Shown here piece by piece: positions 19,147 to 28,839 of a stretch of 64,000 nucleotides of DNA. The stretch is from an uncultured Clostridia bacterium (lineage in GTDB: Bacteria > Bacillota > Clostridia > Lachnospirales > CAG-274). Below the pieces are notes generated by a model, which did not search any database, was not told where the DNA came from, and saw only the letters and a program-made list of their open reading frames with translations. Position 1 is the first letter of the stretch. Every line of letters starts with the position of its first letter. The stretch lies in assembly GCA_944384195.1 (NCBI GenBank), contig CALWSK010000001.1, forward strand, positions 310,001 through 374,000. Direction: 5' to 3'. The position numbers were made by a program, and so were the translations under genes.

Positions 19147-19989
19147 CTATCTCCTCACATCTCCCATTTTTTTCCTTAGTATATCATAAAAATTTAAATT
19201 ATTTGTCTTTATAATATTTGTATAAAATTTTGATTTTTTTATATATATTCTTTGTCCATAAGTTATTGGTATAGTTTCCTGTCCATCTAAACATACACAA
19301 GCCTTATTTTTGTTATCAGACAAATATATTTCTATCTCATCTTCTGACGATACAACATATGGCCTTGAAAATAAAGCATGTGGACAAACATAAGTTATGG
19401 CCATAAGATTAGTATCTGGCTTTAATATAGGACCCCCTGCCGATAAATTATAAGCAGTAGAACCTGTAGGAGTACATACTATAAGTCCATCTGCATTTAT
19501 CTCATCTACATATCTCTTATTTATGTCTATCCCTATTTTTATTATTCTATGTATATTACCATTATTTACACTACACTCATTTAGACATATATATTCATTA
19601 TCATCTATTACTACGCTTAGCATCATTCTTTTTTCTACTTTATATTGTCCATTTATCACTTTCTCTATAGCTAAAAAAGCATCTTGTTTTTCAACATCTG
19701 TAAGATATCCAAGATTTCCTATATTTACACCTAGTATATCTTTATTGTATACCGCTATCTTTTTAGCCCATCTAAGTATAGTACCATCTCCACCCAAAAC
19801 AATAATAAAATCTACAATTTTAAAGAATATATCTTCTTCTAAATATTTTATATCATAAGAATCAATAAATCTTTTTTTATCAAGAGGCATAAAAAGCTCT
19901 ATATTTTTCCCTTTGCAAAATTCTATCATACTCTTTGTATAGGAAAAATCTATATCTTTATCTTCATTTATTATAAAGCCTATTCTCAT
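19147..19989 (-). CDS. nadK: NAD kinase
   Basis: Makes NADP from NAD and ATP. The 280-residue protein has the conserved LGGDGTILRW motif near residue 65, GNLGYLTD, the NE/D-type nucleotide-binding segment, and TPTGSTAYNLSAGGPI around residue 170. It sits 11 nt after the tlyA gene in the standard clostridial dxs-tlyA-nadK-argR-recN run. Confidence 0.95.
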   Translation of the reverse strand: MRIGFIINEDKDIDFSYTKSMIEFCKGKNIELFMPLDKKRFIDSYDIKYLEEDIFFKIVDFIIVLGGDGTILRWAKKIAVYNKDILGVNIGNLGYLTDVEKQDAFLAIEKVINGQYKVEKRMMLSVVIDDNEYICLNECSVNNGNIHRIIKIGIDINKRYVDEINADGLIVCTPTGSTAYNLSAGGPILKPDTNLMAITYVCPHALFSRPYVVSSEDEIEIYLSDNKNKACVCLDGQETIPITYGQRIYIKKSKFYTNIIKTNNLNFYDILRKKMGDVRR

Positions 19990-20000
19990 AATTTTCCCTT

Positions 20001-20789
20001 CTATTTTAAATTTTCAAAAGCTTCAAAAACTATATTTTTAAAATAATATTTAATATTATTTTTGCTTATTTTCTTTCCGATATATAATAAGTATTCTATA
20101 TTTCCTTTACTCCCCTTTATAGGAGAATAAGTTATACCTTTTATAAAAAGTTCTCTTTCTTGACAAGCACTAACAATATTTTCTATAGTTTTTATGTGAA
20201 GATTTTTATTTTTAACTATACCATTTCTATCTATATTATCCTTGCCGACTTCAAATTGAGGCTTTATTAAAATTATTGCCTCACCATTTTCATTTAAAAA
20301 ATATTTTATTTTATCTAAAATTTTAATTATAGATATAAATGAAACATCTATAGATATAAAATCAAATTTTTGGTCTAATTCAAAAGTTCTAATATCAGTA
20401 TTTTCTAAAGAAATTATTTTATCATTTTCTAATATAGTAGAATTTAACTGGGACGTACCTACATCTATAGCATATACTAATTTTGCACCACTTTGCAACA
20501 TACAATCGGAAAATCCTCCAGTAGAAGCACCTATATCCATACATTTTTTATCTTCTAAATTTATGTTAAATGTTGTTATAGCCTTTTCTAGCTTAAATCC
20601 ACCTCTACTTACATATTTAGGGTAAGCATTTTCTAAAATTTCTATGCTATCTTTATCATCTATTTTAAAAGAGGGCTTATATACTACTTTAGAGTCTACT
20701 AAAACATATCCTTTAGATATTATTTCTTTTGCATATTCTCTAGAAAAATTATATTTATCTTTTACAACTAAATCTAATCTATTACCCAT
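20001..20789 (-). CDS. tlyA: TlyA family rRNA 2'-O-methyltransferase
   Basis: A 262-residue protein with an N-terminal S4 RNA-binding domain (residues about 1-60) and an FtsJ-type methyltransferase domain with the SAM motif MDIGASTGGFSDCML. Family members methylate cytidines of 16S and 23S rRNA, and some were called hemolysins. It abuts the dxs stop codon with no gap, so the two are probably translationally coupled. Confidence 0.9.
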   Translation of the reverse strand: MGNRLDLVVKDKYNFSREYAKEIISKGYVLVDSKVVYKPSFKIDDKDSIEILENAYPKYVSRGGFKLEKAITTFNINLEDKKCMDIGASTGGFSDCMLQSGAKLVYAIDVGTSQLNSTILENDKIISLENTDIRTFELDQKFDFISIDVSFISIIKILDKIKYFLNENGEAIILIKPQFEVGKDNIDRNGIVKNKNLHIKTIENIVSACQERELFIKGITYSPIKGSKGNIEYLLYIGKKISKNNIKYYFKNIVFEAFENLK

Positions 20790-22664
20790 TTATATACTAC
20801 CTATCCTACTTAAAATTGTTTTATATATTCCATCTGAATCTAAACCATATTTCTTATATAATTCTTCTATAGAACCTTGCTCTATATATTCATCCGGAAA
20901 AGATATATTATATATCTTTTTATCAAAAATTTGATTTCTTATAAGATATGCCGATAATTTAGCACCAAAACCACCTGTAAAAATATTATCTTCTACTGTA
21001 AAAATATAGTCATATTGATTTTTTATATCCATAATCAAACTTTTATCTATAGGTGAAATAAACCTAGCATTTATAAGACTTATTTCATATCCATCATTAA
21101 GTAACTTTTCATATGCTGGTTTTACATTTGTTATAATAGCACCAACACTTATTATAGCAATTTTACCACATTTTTTTATGGTTTCACTTTTTCCATAAAC
21201 AATCTCTTGTTCTTTTTCTGCATATATATCAGTAGCTATAGCCTTAGGATATCTAATAGCTATAGGACCATTATGAATTTTTATAGCATAATCTAACATT
21301 TTAATAAGCTCTGACTTGTTTTTAGGAGCTAAAACTGTAAGATTTGGAATATGAGATAAATAAGATATATCAAATATACCCTGATGAGTTTCTCCATCTT
21401 CTCCAACTATACCAGCTCTATCTATAGCAAACACAACATTTAGATTTTGCATACATACATCATGGATAATTTGGTCATATCCTCTTTGTAAAAATGTAGA
21501 ATAAACAGCAAATACTGGCTTAAAGCCAGCCATAGCAAGCCCTCCACAAAATACAACTGCATGTTCTTCTGCTATCCCTACATCAAATAGTCTATCCTTA
21601 TATATCTTAGCAAAATCTGAAAGACCAGTACCAGTAGGCATAGCTGCCGTTATAGCTACTAATTTTTTATTTTTATTAGCCTCTTTAACCATATATTTTC
21701 CAAAAACATCTGAAAATGTTTCTTCATTTTTCTTACTTACTTGTTTGCCAGTTTCTTTATCAAAAGGAGCAACTCCATGATAACTATAAGGGTCTTCTTC
21801 TGAATGGGTATATCCAAGTCCTTTTTTAGTTATTATATGCAATAAAACTGGTTTATTTATATTCTTAATATTACTTAAAGCTTTAATAAGTCCTTGTATG
21901 TCATGTCCATCTATTGGTCCTATATATTTTAAACCAAGTTGCTCAAACATAACATTTGGCAATACTGCATGTTTTATACCTTCTTTTGTTTTTTCAAGAA
22001 TTTTATTTATCTTATCCCCTACTATGTTAAATTTTTCTAAAAATTCTCTAACATCTATTTTAGCTTCAATATACTCTGGTGCTAAACGCAACGCGCTTAA
22101 ATGTTTACTCATAGAGCCAACATTTTCCGATATAGATATTTGATTATCATTTAATACTATTATAAGCTTTTTATTATTAGCTCCAGCATTATTCATAGCT
22201 TCATATACAAGACCTCCTGTCATAGCTCCATCACCTATAACAGAAACAACATTATAAGACTTATTTAATAAATCTCGTGCTGTTGCAAATCCTAAACTTG
22301 CCGATATAGAAGTTGAACTATGCCCGGTGTTAAAATGATCATAAATACTCTCATCAGTTTTTGGAAAACCACTAAGTCCATCTTTTTTTCTAAGTGTGTC
22401 AAATAGCTCTTTTCTACCTGTAAGAATCTTATGGACATATGCCTGATGACCCACATCCCAAACTATCTTATCATTAGAAAAATCAAAACAATAATTTAAA
22501 GCTATTGTAAGTTCCACAACTCCAAGATTAGATGCTAAATGACCTCCAGTTTTAGATATAGAACTTATTAAAAATTCTCTAATTTCTGATGCAAGCAATG
22601 GCAAATCTTCAATATTTAAAAGTTTTAAATCTGACGGGCTAGATATCTTTTCTAAATATCCCAT
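20790..22664 (-). CDS. dxs: 1-deoxy-D-xylulose-5-phosphate synthase
   Basis: The first enzyme of the methylerythritol phosphate route to isoprenoids: pyruvate plus glyceraldehyde 3-phosphate gives DXP. At 624 residues it is full length. The ThDP-binding motif GDGAMTGG, the TGHSSTSISASLG segment and the transketolase-type FAIDRAGIVGEDGETHQG region are all visible. Its pathway partner ispH lies at 30.4 kb and ispA just upstream. Confidence 0.96.
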   Translation of the reverse strand: MGYLEKISSPSDLKLLNIEDLPLLASEIREFLISSISKTGGHLASNLGVVELTIALNYCFDFSNDKIVWDVGHQAYVHKILTGRKELFDTLRKKDGLSGFPKTDESIYDHFNTGHSSTSISASLGFATARDLLNKSYNVVSVIGDGAMTGGLVYEAMNNAGANNKKLIIVLNDNQISISENVGSMSKHLSALRLAPEYIEAKIDVREFLEKFNIVGDKINKILEKTKEGIKHAVLPNVMFEQLGLKYIGPIDGHDIQGLIKALSNIKNINKPVLLHIITKKGLGYTHSEEDPYSYHGVAPFDKETGKQVSKKNEETFSDVFGKYMVKEANKNKKLVAITAAMPTGTGLSDFAKIYKDRLFDVGIAEEHAVVFCGGLAMAGFKPVFAVYSTFLQRGYDQIIHDVCMQNLNVVFAIDRAGIVGEDGETHQGIFDISYLSHIPNLTVLAPKNKSELIKMLDYAIKIHNGPIAIRYPKAIATDIYAEKEQEIVYGKSETIKKCGKIAIISVGAIITNVKPAYEKLLNDGYEISLINARFISPIDKSLIMDIKNQYDYIFTVEDNIFTGGFGAKLSAYLIRNQIFDKKIYNISFPDEYIEQGSIEELYKKYGLDSDGIYKTILSRIGSI

Positions 22665-22688
22665 TTTAAACCCTCCCTTTAAATTTTC

Positions 22689-23132
22689 CTAATTTACAGT
22701 AAGAGCAATAATAATTCCTAAAATAGCTCCTACAAATACTTCTATTGGACTATGTCCAAGCAATTCTTTTAACTTTGAATCTATTTTTATACCATGTTTT
22801 TCAAAGTTTTCAATAAATATATTAAGAACTTCAGCCTGTTTCCCTGCTGCTCTTCTAACTCCAGAAGCATCATACATAACAACCATACTTATAACAAAAG
22901 CTATTGCAAACATTGTAGAATTAAATCCATCTTTAAGCCCAACAGAAACTGCCATAGCAGACACAAAAGAACTATGTGAACTTGGCATACCTCCAGAGCT
23001 AACTATAAGTTTAGGATTTATTGTTTTATTTTTTATACAATCTATTATAATTTTTATAATCTGCGCTATAAACCAAGACCAAACAGATGCAATTATAATT
23101 TTATTGTTAAATATTTGTTCAAAAATTATCAC
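22689..23132 (-). CDS. Divergent PAP2 family membrane protein (DUF212, YuiD-like)
   Basis: A 147-residue membrane protein with the GGMPSSHSSFV motif near residue 47 and a later GHSPIEV, the diverged phosphatase signature of this family. The conserved SGxxSSH and GxSP residues suggest a lipid or prenyl phosphatase fold, but activity is unproven. Location between ispA and dxs would fit a role in isoprenoid phosphate metabolism; that is inference. Confidence 0.85.
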   Translation of the reverse strand: MIIFEQIFNNKIIIASVWSWFIAQIIKIIIDCIKNKTINPKLIVSSGGMPSSHSSFVSAMAVSVGLKDGFNSTMFAIAFVISMVVMYDASGVRRAAGKQAEVLNIFIENFEKHGIKIDSKLKELLGHSPIEVFVGAILGIIIALTVN

Positions 23133-23149
23133 ACTATCACCTATATAAT

Positions 23150-24016
23150 TTAACTTTCTCTATTTATTAGTTTTTCCAAATATTGATAAATAAGTTTGTT
23201 CTCAACCCCTAAATTTTTAAGTCCATCCAAAACTTCTCTAGAAAGTTTATTATATTGCTTTTTAGCCTCTTCTAAACCATATATACTTACATAAGTAGCT
23301 TTATTATTTTTTATATCGCTATTTAAAGGTTTTCCTATCTTTTCTTCATCCCCTATTATATCTAATATATCATCTTTTATCTGAAAAGCTACTCCAAGAT
23401 TATAAGCTAGTTTTGTAATAATATCAAGCTCTTTCTCATTTGCTCCACCTAAAATAGCTCCAGATTTCATACTAGCAATTATTAATTTTCCAGTCTTATT
23501 TTCGTATATATCTAGTATTTCTTTATCATTTAAATTTTTATTCTCTGCTTTTATATCTAATATTTGCCCTCTTATCATACCTCTTGTACCAGAAGCTTTA
23601 GCTACTTCATAGCTAGCCTCTAATATATCTTTGGAAAAATTTTTTCTTAAATTATCTATCAAAATTTCAAATGCAAGATTTAAAAGTCCATCCCCTGCTA
23701 AAATAGCAGTAGCTTCATCAAATTTTTTATGAGAAGTAAGTTTTCCTCTTCTAAAGTCATCATTATCCATACTAGGTAAATCATCATGTATTAAAGAATA
23801 TGTATGAATATATTCAATAGCAACACTAAATGGTATAGCTTTTTTGTAATTACTGGAAAAAGCTTCACAAGTAAGAGCACATAGCATTGGTCTAAATCTT
23901 TTTCCTCCCGCCTTTAAACTATATGCTATGGCCTCTTGCATATTTTTATCACAATATTGTTCCAAATATGTATCTAATTGTTTTTCTATATATATTAAGA
24001 TATCTTCTAAGCTCAT
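23150..24016 (-). CDS. ispA: Farnesyl diphosphate synthase, short-chain polyprenyl synthase
   Basis: A 288-residue trans-prenyltransferase that condenses isopentenyl diphosphate with allylic diphosphates. The first aspartate-rich motif DDLPSMDNDDFRRG is near residue 78 and the second, DDILD, near residue 216. It overlaps xseB by 4 nt and follows the xseA-xseB pair, the usual order in Firmicutes. Confidence 0.94.
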   Translation of the reverse strand: MSLEDILIYIEKQLDTYLEQYCDKNMQEAIAYSLKAGGKRFRPMLCALTCEAFSSNYKKAIPFSVAIEYIHTYSLIHDDLPSMDNDDFRRGKLTSHKKFDEATAILAGDGLLNLAFEILIDNLRKNFSKDILEASYEVAKASGTRGMIRGQILDIKAENKNLNDKEILDIYENKTGKLIIASMKSGAILGGANEKELDIITKLAYNLGVAFQIKDDILDIIGDEEKIGKPLNSDIKNNKATYVSIYGLEEAKKQYNKLSREVLDGLKNLGVENKLIYQYLEKLINRES

Positions 24017-24252
24017 ATATCTTCCTCCATATAATAAAACTTATCTAATTTAAATAAGCCGTCTAAATCTTTCTTTAAAAGATATACTTCTTGTTCTGCT
24101 TGTTCTAAATATTTAGAACAAAATATTGCTTCTTTTATACCATTTTTATATAATTCTATACTTTTATCTATACTAATATCATCTTTTTCTATTTCATAAG
24201 CTATTTCTTTTAAATTATTTAATGCTTCTTCAAAATTTTTTTCTTTTTGCAT
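24013..24252 (-). CDS. xseB: Exodeoxyribonuclease VII small subunit
   Basis: A small acidic protein with the FEEALNNLKEIAYEIEKDD helix typical of XseB, which joins XseA to degrade single-stranded DNA. I prefer the ATG at 24252 (MQKEKNF), which has GAGG 6 nt upstream; an ATG at 24264 overlapping the xseA stop codon is the alternative. Either start leaves it translationally coupled to xseA. Confidence 0.9.
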   Translation of the reverse strand: MQKEKNFEEALNNLKEIAYEIEKDDISIDKSIELYKNGIKEAIFCSKYLEQAEQEVYLLKKDLDGLFKLDKFYYMEEDI

Positions 24253-24260
24253 AAAAATCC

Positions 24261-25451
24261 TCATTCTAAAATTTGTGCTCTTTTTATACCATCAAAAAAC
24301 TCTATATTTATTATATCATTTTGATTTAATTGTTGTGATTTTTTTATCTGTTTTCCATTTTCATTAGATACAGATACATATCCTTTTTTAAGTATTCTAG
24401 ATGGTGAATTATCATCTATTTTATCCATAAGATTACTTACAATATTTTTGTTTTTATCTATCTTAACATTTAAATTTTTATCAATTTCAATTATATATCT
24501 GTTATTTAATTCTTTTAATTGTAATATCTTTTGTCTAATAATATTAATATTATATCCACTTATAATCTTTTCTAAATATAGTTTTTTATATAAAATCTTT
24601 TTATTTATCGCCTTATGAATCATATTAATATTAAATTCTACTTCTTGTTTTATATTTTTGAAATTTCTAAGGCAAATCTCAATAGCTGAAGAAGGTGTAG
24701 GTGCTCTAAAATCTGCCACAAAATCTGCAATAGTAAAGTCTGTCTCGTGTCCTATTCCTGTTACTATTGGTATTGAAGAATAAAATATTGCTCTTGCTAA
24801 ATTTTCATTATTAAAACAATATAAATCTTCTTTACTTCCTCCTCCGCGTGCTAATATAATTATATCAAGCTTTTTATATTCATTAGCAAGCTCTATAGCA
24901 TCTATTATACTATCTGGAGCATTCTCTCCTTGCATAAGAGAAGGTATTATTATAAGTCTAACGTTTTTATTTAAAGATTTTGCCACCTTTATCATATCTC
25001 TAAGTCCTGCTCCAGTTTCTGAAGTTATAATGCCTATTATCTTTGGCATATATGGTAAATCCATCTTATAAACCTTATCAAATAAACCCTCATCTTTTAG
25101 TTTATTTTTTAAATTTTCAAAATCCGTGTATATATTCCCTATACCTGTATTTAGAATATCTTCTACTATTACTTGAGTTTGTCCTGTACGAGCATAAGAA
25201 GATATTTTAGAGTAGCATATTATTTTTTGTCCATCTCTTAGTTTTTCTTTAAATGGTATATCTTTATCCTTATATATTATAGCTATAATAGAACATTCTT
25301 CATCTTTAAGGGTAAAATATATATGTCCAGAAGTATGATGTTTTATATTAGATATTTCCCCTTCTATTTTTATTTTATCTAATAATATATCATCATCTAA
25401 AACAAGTTTTATATATTTATTAACTTGTGAAACAGAATATACTTTTCCCAT
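24261..25451 (-). CDS. xseA: Exodeoxyribonuclease VII large subunit
   Basis: A 396-residue catalytic subunit. The N-terminal OB fold covers about residues 1-100 (IEGEISNIKHHTSGHIYFTL region), then the catalytic domain with GIITSETGAGLRDM, ARGGGSKEDL and GIGHETDFTIADFVAD. The coiled-coil tail is shorter and rich in Ile and Lys. Two nt separate it from nusB. Confidence 0.94.
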   Translation of the reverse strand: MGKVYSVSQVNKYIKLVLDDDILLDKIKIEGEISNIKHHTSGHIYFTLKDEECSIIAIIYKDKDIPFKEKLRDGQKIICYSKISSYARTGQTQVIVEDILNTGIGNIYTDFENLKNKLKDEGLFDKVYKMDLPYMPKIIGIITSETGAGLRDMIKVAKSLNKNVRLIIIPSLMQGENAPDSIIDAIELANEYKKLDIIILARGGGSKEDLYCFNNENLARAIFYSSIPIVTGIGHETDFTIADFVADFRAPTPSSAIEICLRNFKNIKQEVEFNINMIHKAINKKILYKKLYLEKIISGYNINIIRQKILQLKELNNRYIIEIDKNLNVKIDKNKNIVSNLMDKIDDNSPSRILKKGYVSVSNENGKQIKKSQQLNQNDIINIEFFDGIKRAQILE

Positions 25452-25453
25452 AT

Positions 25454-25921
25454 TTAAGCAACCTTAGCAAGAAGTGCATTTATAAATTTATAAGACTTTT
25501 CCGAACTATACTCTTTTGCTAAAATAATAGCCTCATTTATAACAACTTTTTTAGGTATTTCCTCAAACATTAACTCATATATGGCAAGTCTTAATATAGC
25601 AAGCTCTACTTTATCTATACGCTCTAGGCTCCAACCTAAAGATACTGAAGCTATAGTCTTATCAAGTTCTTCTATTTTTTCTATTATGTTATAAAATTGT
25701 CTATCTATTATATTTTTATTTATTTTATATGCTAAGAAATTTTCATCTTTATTCATTTCTATTTCTTCTTCATATTGTATAGTTTCATAATACTTATCTA
25801 ATATTGCTTTTCTTTCTTCTTCTGGCCAAAAAGGTAATTGGAAAATAATGTTAAAAACATGTACTCTTGTATTACTTCTTGATTCTAGCTTTTTTCTTTT
25901 TTCTATATTTAAACTCTCCAT
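25454..25921 (-). CDS. nusB: Transcription antitermination factor NusB
   Basis: The RNA-binding all-helical factor that, with S10/NusE, acts at boxA during rRNA transcription. The 155-residue protein has the family C-terminal motif VVINEAIILAKEYSSEKSYKFINALL. A somewhat longer central linker is seen. It follows the Asp23 gene by 12 nt and precedes xseA by 2 nt. Confidence 0.92.
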   Translation of the reverse strand: MESLNIEKRKKLESRSNTRVHVFNIIFQLPFWPEEERKAILDKYYETIQYEEEIEMNKDENFLAYKINKNIIDRQFYNIIEKIEELDKTIASVSLGWSLERIDKVELAILRLAIYELMFEEIPKKVVINEAIILAKEYSSEKSYKFINALLAKVA

Positions 25922-25933
25922 TTTATCACCTCT

Positions 25934-26284
25934 TTATTTTGTTTTTGTAAGCTCTACTAAGCTAACATTTACATTTATTTTTTCTATTTTAAGACCTGTC
26001 ATTTCTTCTACTGCCTCTTTCACTTTTTGTTGTATCTTTTGTGTAACTTCAATTATTTGATAATTTTGCTTTATACAAATGCCTATATTTATAATAAGCT
26101 TTCCGTTTTGTTTTTCTATCGATATGCCTTTTTTCTTTTTACCAAATTTTTCCATTATTTCGCTTGCAAAACTTGAACTTATAGAATGTACTCCTTCTGT
26201 CTCTATCGTTGCTGTTTTAACTATAGATATTAAAACAGCATCAGATATCTGAACCAATCCTTTATTGCTACCTTTATCAGCCAT
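25934..26284 (-). CDS. Asp23/Gls24 family envelope stress protein
   Basis: A 116-residue Asp23-domain protein: GLVQISDAVLISIVKTATIETEGVHSI at the start and the typical VNVSLVEL end. In Firmicutes this family is linked to cell envelope homeostasis. It heads the operon asp23-nusB-xseA-xseB-ispA, a conserved clostridial order. The start has an AGGAGG site. The gap 26285-26438 to ybeY is AT-rich and holds both divergent promoters. Confidence 0.9.
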   Translation of the reverse strand: MADKGSNKGLVQISDAVLISIVKTATIETEGVHSISSSFASEIMEKFGKKKKGISIEKQNGKLIINIGICIKQNYQIIEVTQKIQQKVKEAVEEMTGLKIEKINVNVSLVELTKTK

Positions 26285-26438
26285 AAATACCTCCTATAAT
26301 TTAATATTTGTTATTAATTATAACAAATTTGATATAATTTGTCTAATAAAATTTTAACAACCTACTTATATATTTACAAAATTTTTATTTTTTTATATAA
26401 TATATTTAAATATAAAGCTATGCTTAAAAGGAGTTTTT

Positions 26439-26894
26439 ATGAAAATTTTATTTACTAATGAAACAAACTTTGTGTTTAATAAAAATTTACTAGAAAAAAT
26501 TGAAACTTGTATCTTAGAAACTCTAAATCTAGAAGATTTTTCTAAAAATGTAGAAGTAAGCCTAACTGTAGTAGACAATCTTACTATAAAAGAGCTAAAC
26601 AAACAATATAGAAATATAGATAAAGAAACTGATGTTTTATCCTTCCCTCTTTTAGAAGAATTTGAAAATATAGATACAAAAAATATAATTGCTCTTGGAG
26701 ATATAATAATAAGTATTGACAAAGCAAAAGCTCAAGCTTTAGATTATGGACACTCTTTAGAAAGAGAACTTTGTTTTTTAACTGTTCATAGTATGCTTCA
26801 TCTTCTTGGCTATGACCATATGGAAAAGGAAGAAGAAAAAATTATGTTTTCAAAGCAAGACTTAGTTTTAAATAAATTAAATATTATTAGATAG
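26439..26894 (+). CDS. ybeY: Endoribonuclease YbeY, rRNA maturation factor
   Basis: A zinc RNase acting in 16S rRNA 3'-end maturation and ribosome quality control. The metal site HSMLHLLGYDH (HxxxHxxxxxH) is intact near residue 114. The 151-residue length is typical. It is the first gene of the plus-strand run ybeY-era-yqzL-recO, 13 nt before era. Confidence 0.95.
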   Translation: MKILFTNETNFVFNKNLLEKIETCILETLNLEDFSKNVEVSLTVVDNLTIKELNKQYRNIDKETDVLSFPLLEEFENIDTKNIIALGDIIISIDKAKAQALDYGHSLERELCFLTVHSMLHLLGYDHMEKEEEKIMFSKQDLVLNKLNIIR

Positions 26895-26907
26895 AAAGGA
26901 ATTTTTT

Positions 26908-27813
26908 ATGAAAAATACATTTCGCTCTGGTTTTGTATCTCTTATAGGCAGACCAAACGTTGGAAAATCAACTCTTATGAATAATCTTATAGGAGAAAAA
27001 ATAGCTATAATATCAAGCAAACCTCAAACTACAAGAAATAAAATACAATCTATACTAACAGAAGATGATTTTCAGGCAATCTTTATAGACACACCAGGGA
27101 TACATAAACCTAAATCAAAACTTGGAAACTATATGGTAAAATCTGCCGAAACAACACTAAATGAAGTAGATATAGTATTATATCTTATAGAACCTTATGA
27201 AAAAATTAAAGAATCTGACTTATCTATAATAAAAAGATTAGAAAATGTATCCACACCTGTTTTTCTAGTTATAAATAAAATAGACACTGTATCTCCAGAA
27301 GATATAATAAATGTTATAAATAGTTATAAATCTGTATATAACTTTGCTGAAATAATACCTCTATCCGCTCTTAAAGATAGGAATGTATCAGAGCTTTTAA
27401 AATGTATAAAAAAATATCTTCCAGAAGGTCCACAATTTTTCCCATCAGATATGATAACAGATCAACCAGAAAGACAAATAGTAGCAGAAATAATAAGAGA
27501 AAAGTCCTTAAAACTTTTACAAGATGAAATACCTCATGGTATAGCTGTTGAGGTTAGCTCTATGAAACAAAGAAAAGATAAAGATATAATAGATATTCAA
27601 GCTACTATATACTGTGAAAGAGATACGCACAAAGGAATAATAATAGGTAAGCAAGGCTCTATGTTAAAGAAAATAGGCTCTAACGCAAGATATGAAATAG
27701 AACGCCTTTTAGGCTCTAATGTAAACTTACAAATATGGATAAAAGTAAAAAAAGACTGGAGAGATAGTGATTTTCTTCTTAAAAACTTTGGATATAACGA
27801 AAAAGAAATATAA
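26908..27813 (+). CDS. era: GTPase Era
   Basis: A ribosome assembly GTPase that binds the 3' end of 16S rRNA. G1 is GRPNVGKST, G3 DTPGIH, G4 NKID; the C-terminal KH domain has GKQGSMLKKIGSNARYEIE. At 301 residues it is full length. It is the conserved partner of ybeY. Confidence 0.97.
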   Translation: MKNTFRSGFVSLIGRPNVGKSTLMNNLIGEKIAIISSKPQTTRNKIQSILTEDDFQAIFIDTPGIHKPKSKLGNYMVKSAETTLNEVDIVLYLIEPYEKIKESDLSIIKRLENVSTPVFLVINKIDTVSPEDIINVINSYKSVYNFAEIIPLSALKDRNVSELLKCIKKYLPEGPQFFPSDMITDQPERQIVAEIIREKSLKLLQDEIPHGIAVEVSSMKQRKDKDIIDIQATIYCERDTHKGIIIGKQGSMLKKIGSNARYEIERLLGSNVNLQIWIKVKKDWRDSDFLLKNFGYNEKEI

Positions 27814-27908
27814 TTACATAATTTTAAGATTTTTGGTAATTTTTCAATAGTATATAATTCTTCTTAATACTTAAAATATTTATATAATAATTTTTAAGGG
27901 GAAATTAT

Positions 27909-28037
27909 ATGAAAAATTTATTTTGGAATATATTTGAAAAAAGCGGTGATATAAATGCCTTTATGGCATATAAAGAATATAATAAAAAATTTGAAGATTT
28001 TAACGATGATGATAATAATATAATAGATGAGGAATGA
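27909..28037 (+). CDS. YqzL-like small protein
   Basis: A 42-residue ORF between era and recO, the place where YqzL is encoded in Bacillus and many clostridia. It begins MKNLFWNIFEKSGDINAFM and continues AYKEYNK, which matches the family pattern W-x-x-F-x-x-(T/S)G-x-I-x-A-(Y/F)-x-x-YK; the tail is acidic. AAGGGG lies upstream of the ATG. Function is not known. Its end overlaps the ribosome binding site of recO. Confidence 0.85.
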   Translation: MKNLFWNIFEKSGDINAFMAYKEYNKKFEDFNDDDNNIIDEE

Positions 28038-28043
28038 TAATAA

Positions 28044-28808
28044 ATGTCAACTTTTAAGGCTAGAGGGCTAATAATAAAAGAAACTAAAGTAAATGATACT
28101 GATAAATGTCTTAAAATTTTTTTTAAAGACTATGGCAAAATGGACGTTTGGGCTAGAAACTGTCGTTCGTCTAAAAGCAAGATTTTCTCTGGTACTAACC
28201 TTTTCACTTATGCTGATTTTATTATATATAAGTCTTCAAAATCTCTTAGCATAAATCAAGTAGAAGTTATATCTAATTTTTATAATTTATCTAAAGACTT
28301 AGATTCGCTAGCCTATGCAACTTACTTTCTAGAGCTTGTAGAAAAAAATATATTAGAGGGCATATCTTTAAATGATATGCTCTTACTTCTTTTGAAAAAC
28401 TTAAATATATTATCAAAAGATCTTCAAATATCAAAAGAGCTTATAAGAGTAATATTTGAACTAAAATTTTTACAAATAGATGGATATAGGCCTATAATTA
28501 ATTGTTGCTACAATTGCTCAAAACCTTTAGATGATATAAAAACTACATATTTTGGAACACAAGGTGTTTTATGCCAAGATTGTAAAAAATTAAGCCATCA
28601 AACTATTCAAATAGACAAAAATATCTTATATGTAATAAATCATATCTTATCTTCAGATATAAATAATTTATTTGATTTTAATGTTTCAAATAAATTTTTA
28701 ACAATATTAATAGCTTTAAATAAATTAATGCTTATGAATCATTTTAATACAAATATAAATAGTAAATATTTTTTAGAAGATATATCAAGAAAAGAATTTT
28801 TAATATAA
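28044..28808 (+). CDS. recO: DNA repair protein RecO
   Basis: A 254-residue RecFOR-pathway protein that loads RecA on gapped DNA. The N-terminal OB fold begins KARGLIIKETKVNDTDK; the zinc module C-Y-N-C ... C-Q-D-C is present near residues 153-180. It starts 6 nt after the yqzL stop codon. The stop codon touches the following bidirectional terminator. Confidence 0.92.
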   Translation: MSTFKARGLIIKETKVNDTDKCLKIFFKDYGKMDVWARNCRSSKSKIFSGTNLFTYADFIIYKSSKSLSINQVEVISNFYNLSKDLDSLAYATYFLELVEKNILEGISLNDMLLLLLKNLNILSKDLQISKELIRVIFELKFLQIDGYRPIINCCYNCSKPLDDIKTTYFGTQGVLCQDCKKLSHQTIQIDKNILYVINHILSSDINNLFDFNVSNKFLTILIALNKLMLMNHFNTNINSKYFLEDISRKEFLI

Positions 28809-28839
28809 AAAAAGTGTAGATTAAAATCTACACTTTTTT
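28808..28839. terminator. Bidirectional terminator between recO and the HsmA-like gene
   Basis: Inverted repeat with core GTGTAGATT and AATCTACAC around AA, flanked by A-run and T-run on either side, placed between convergent stop codons. Confidence 0.92.
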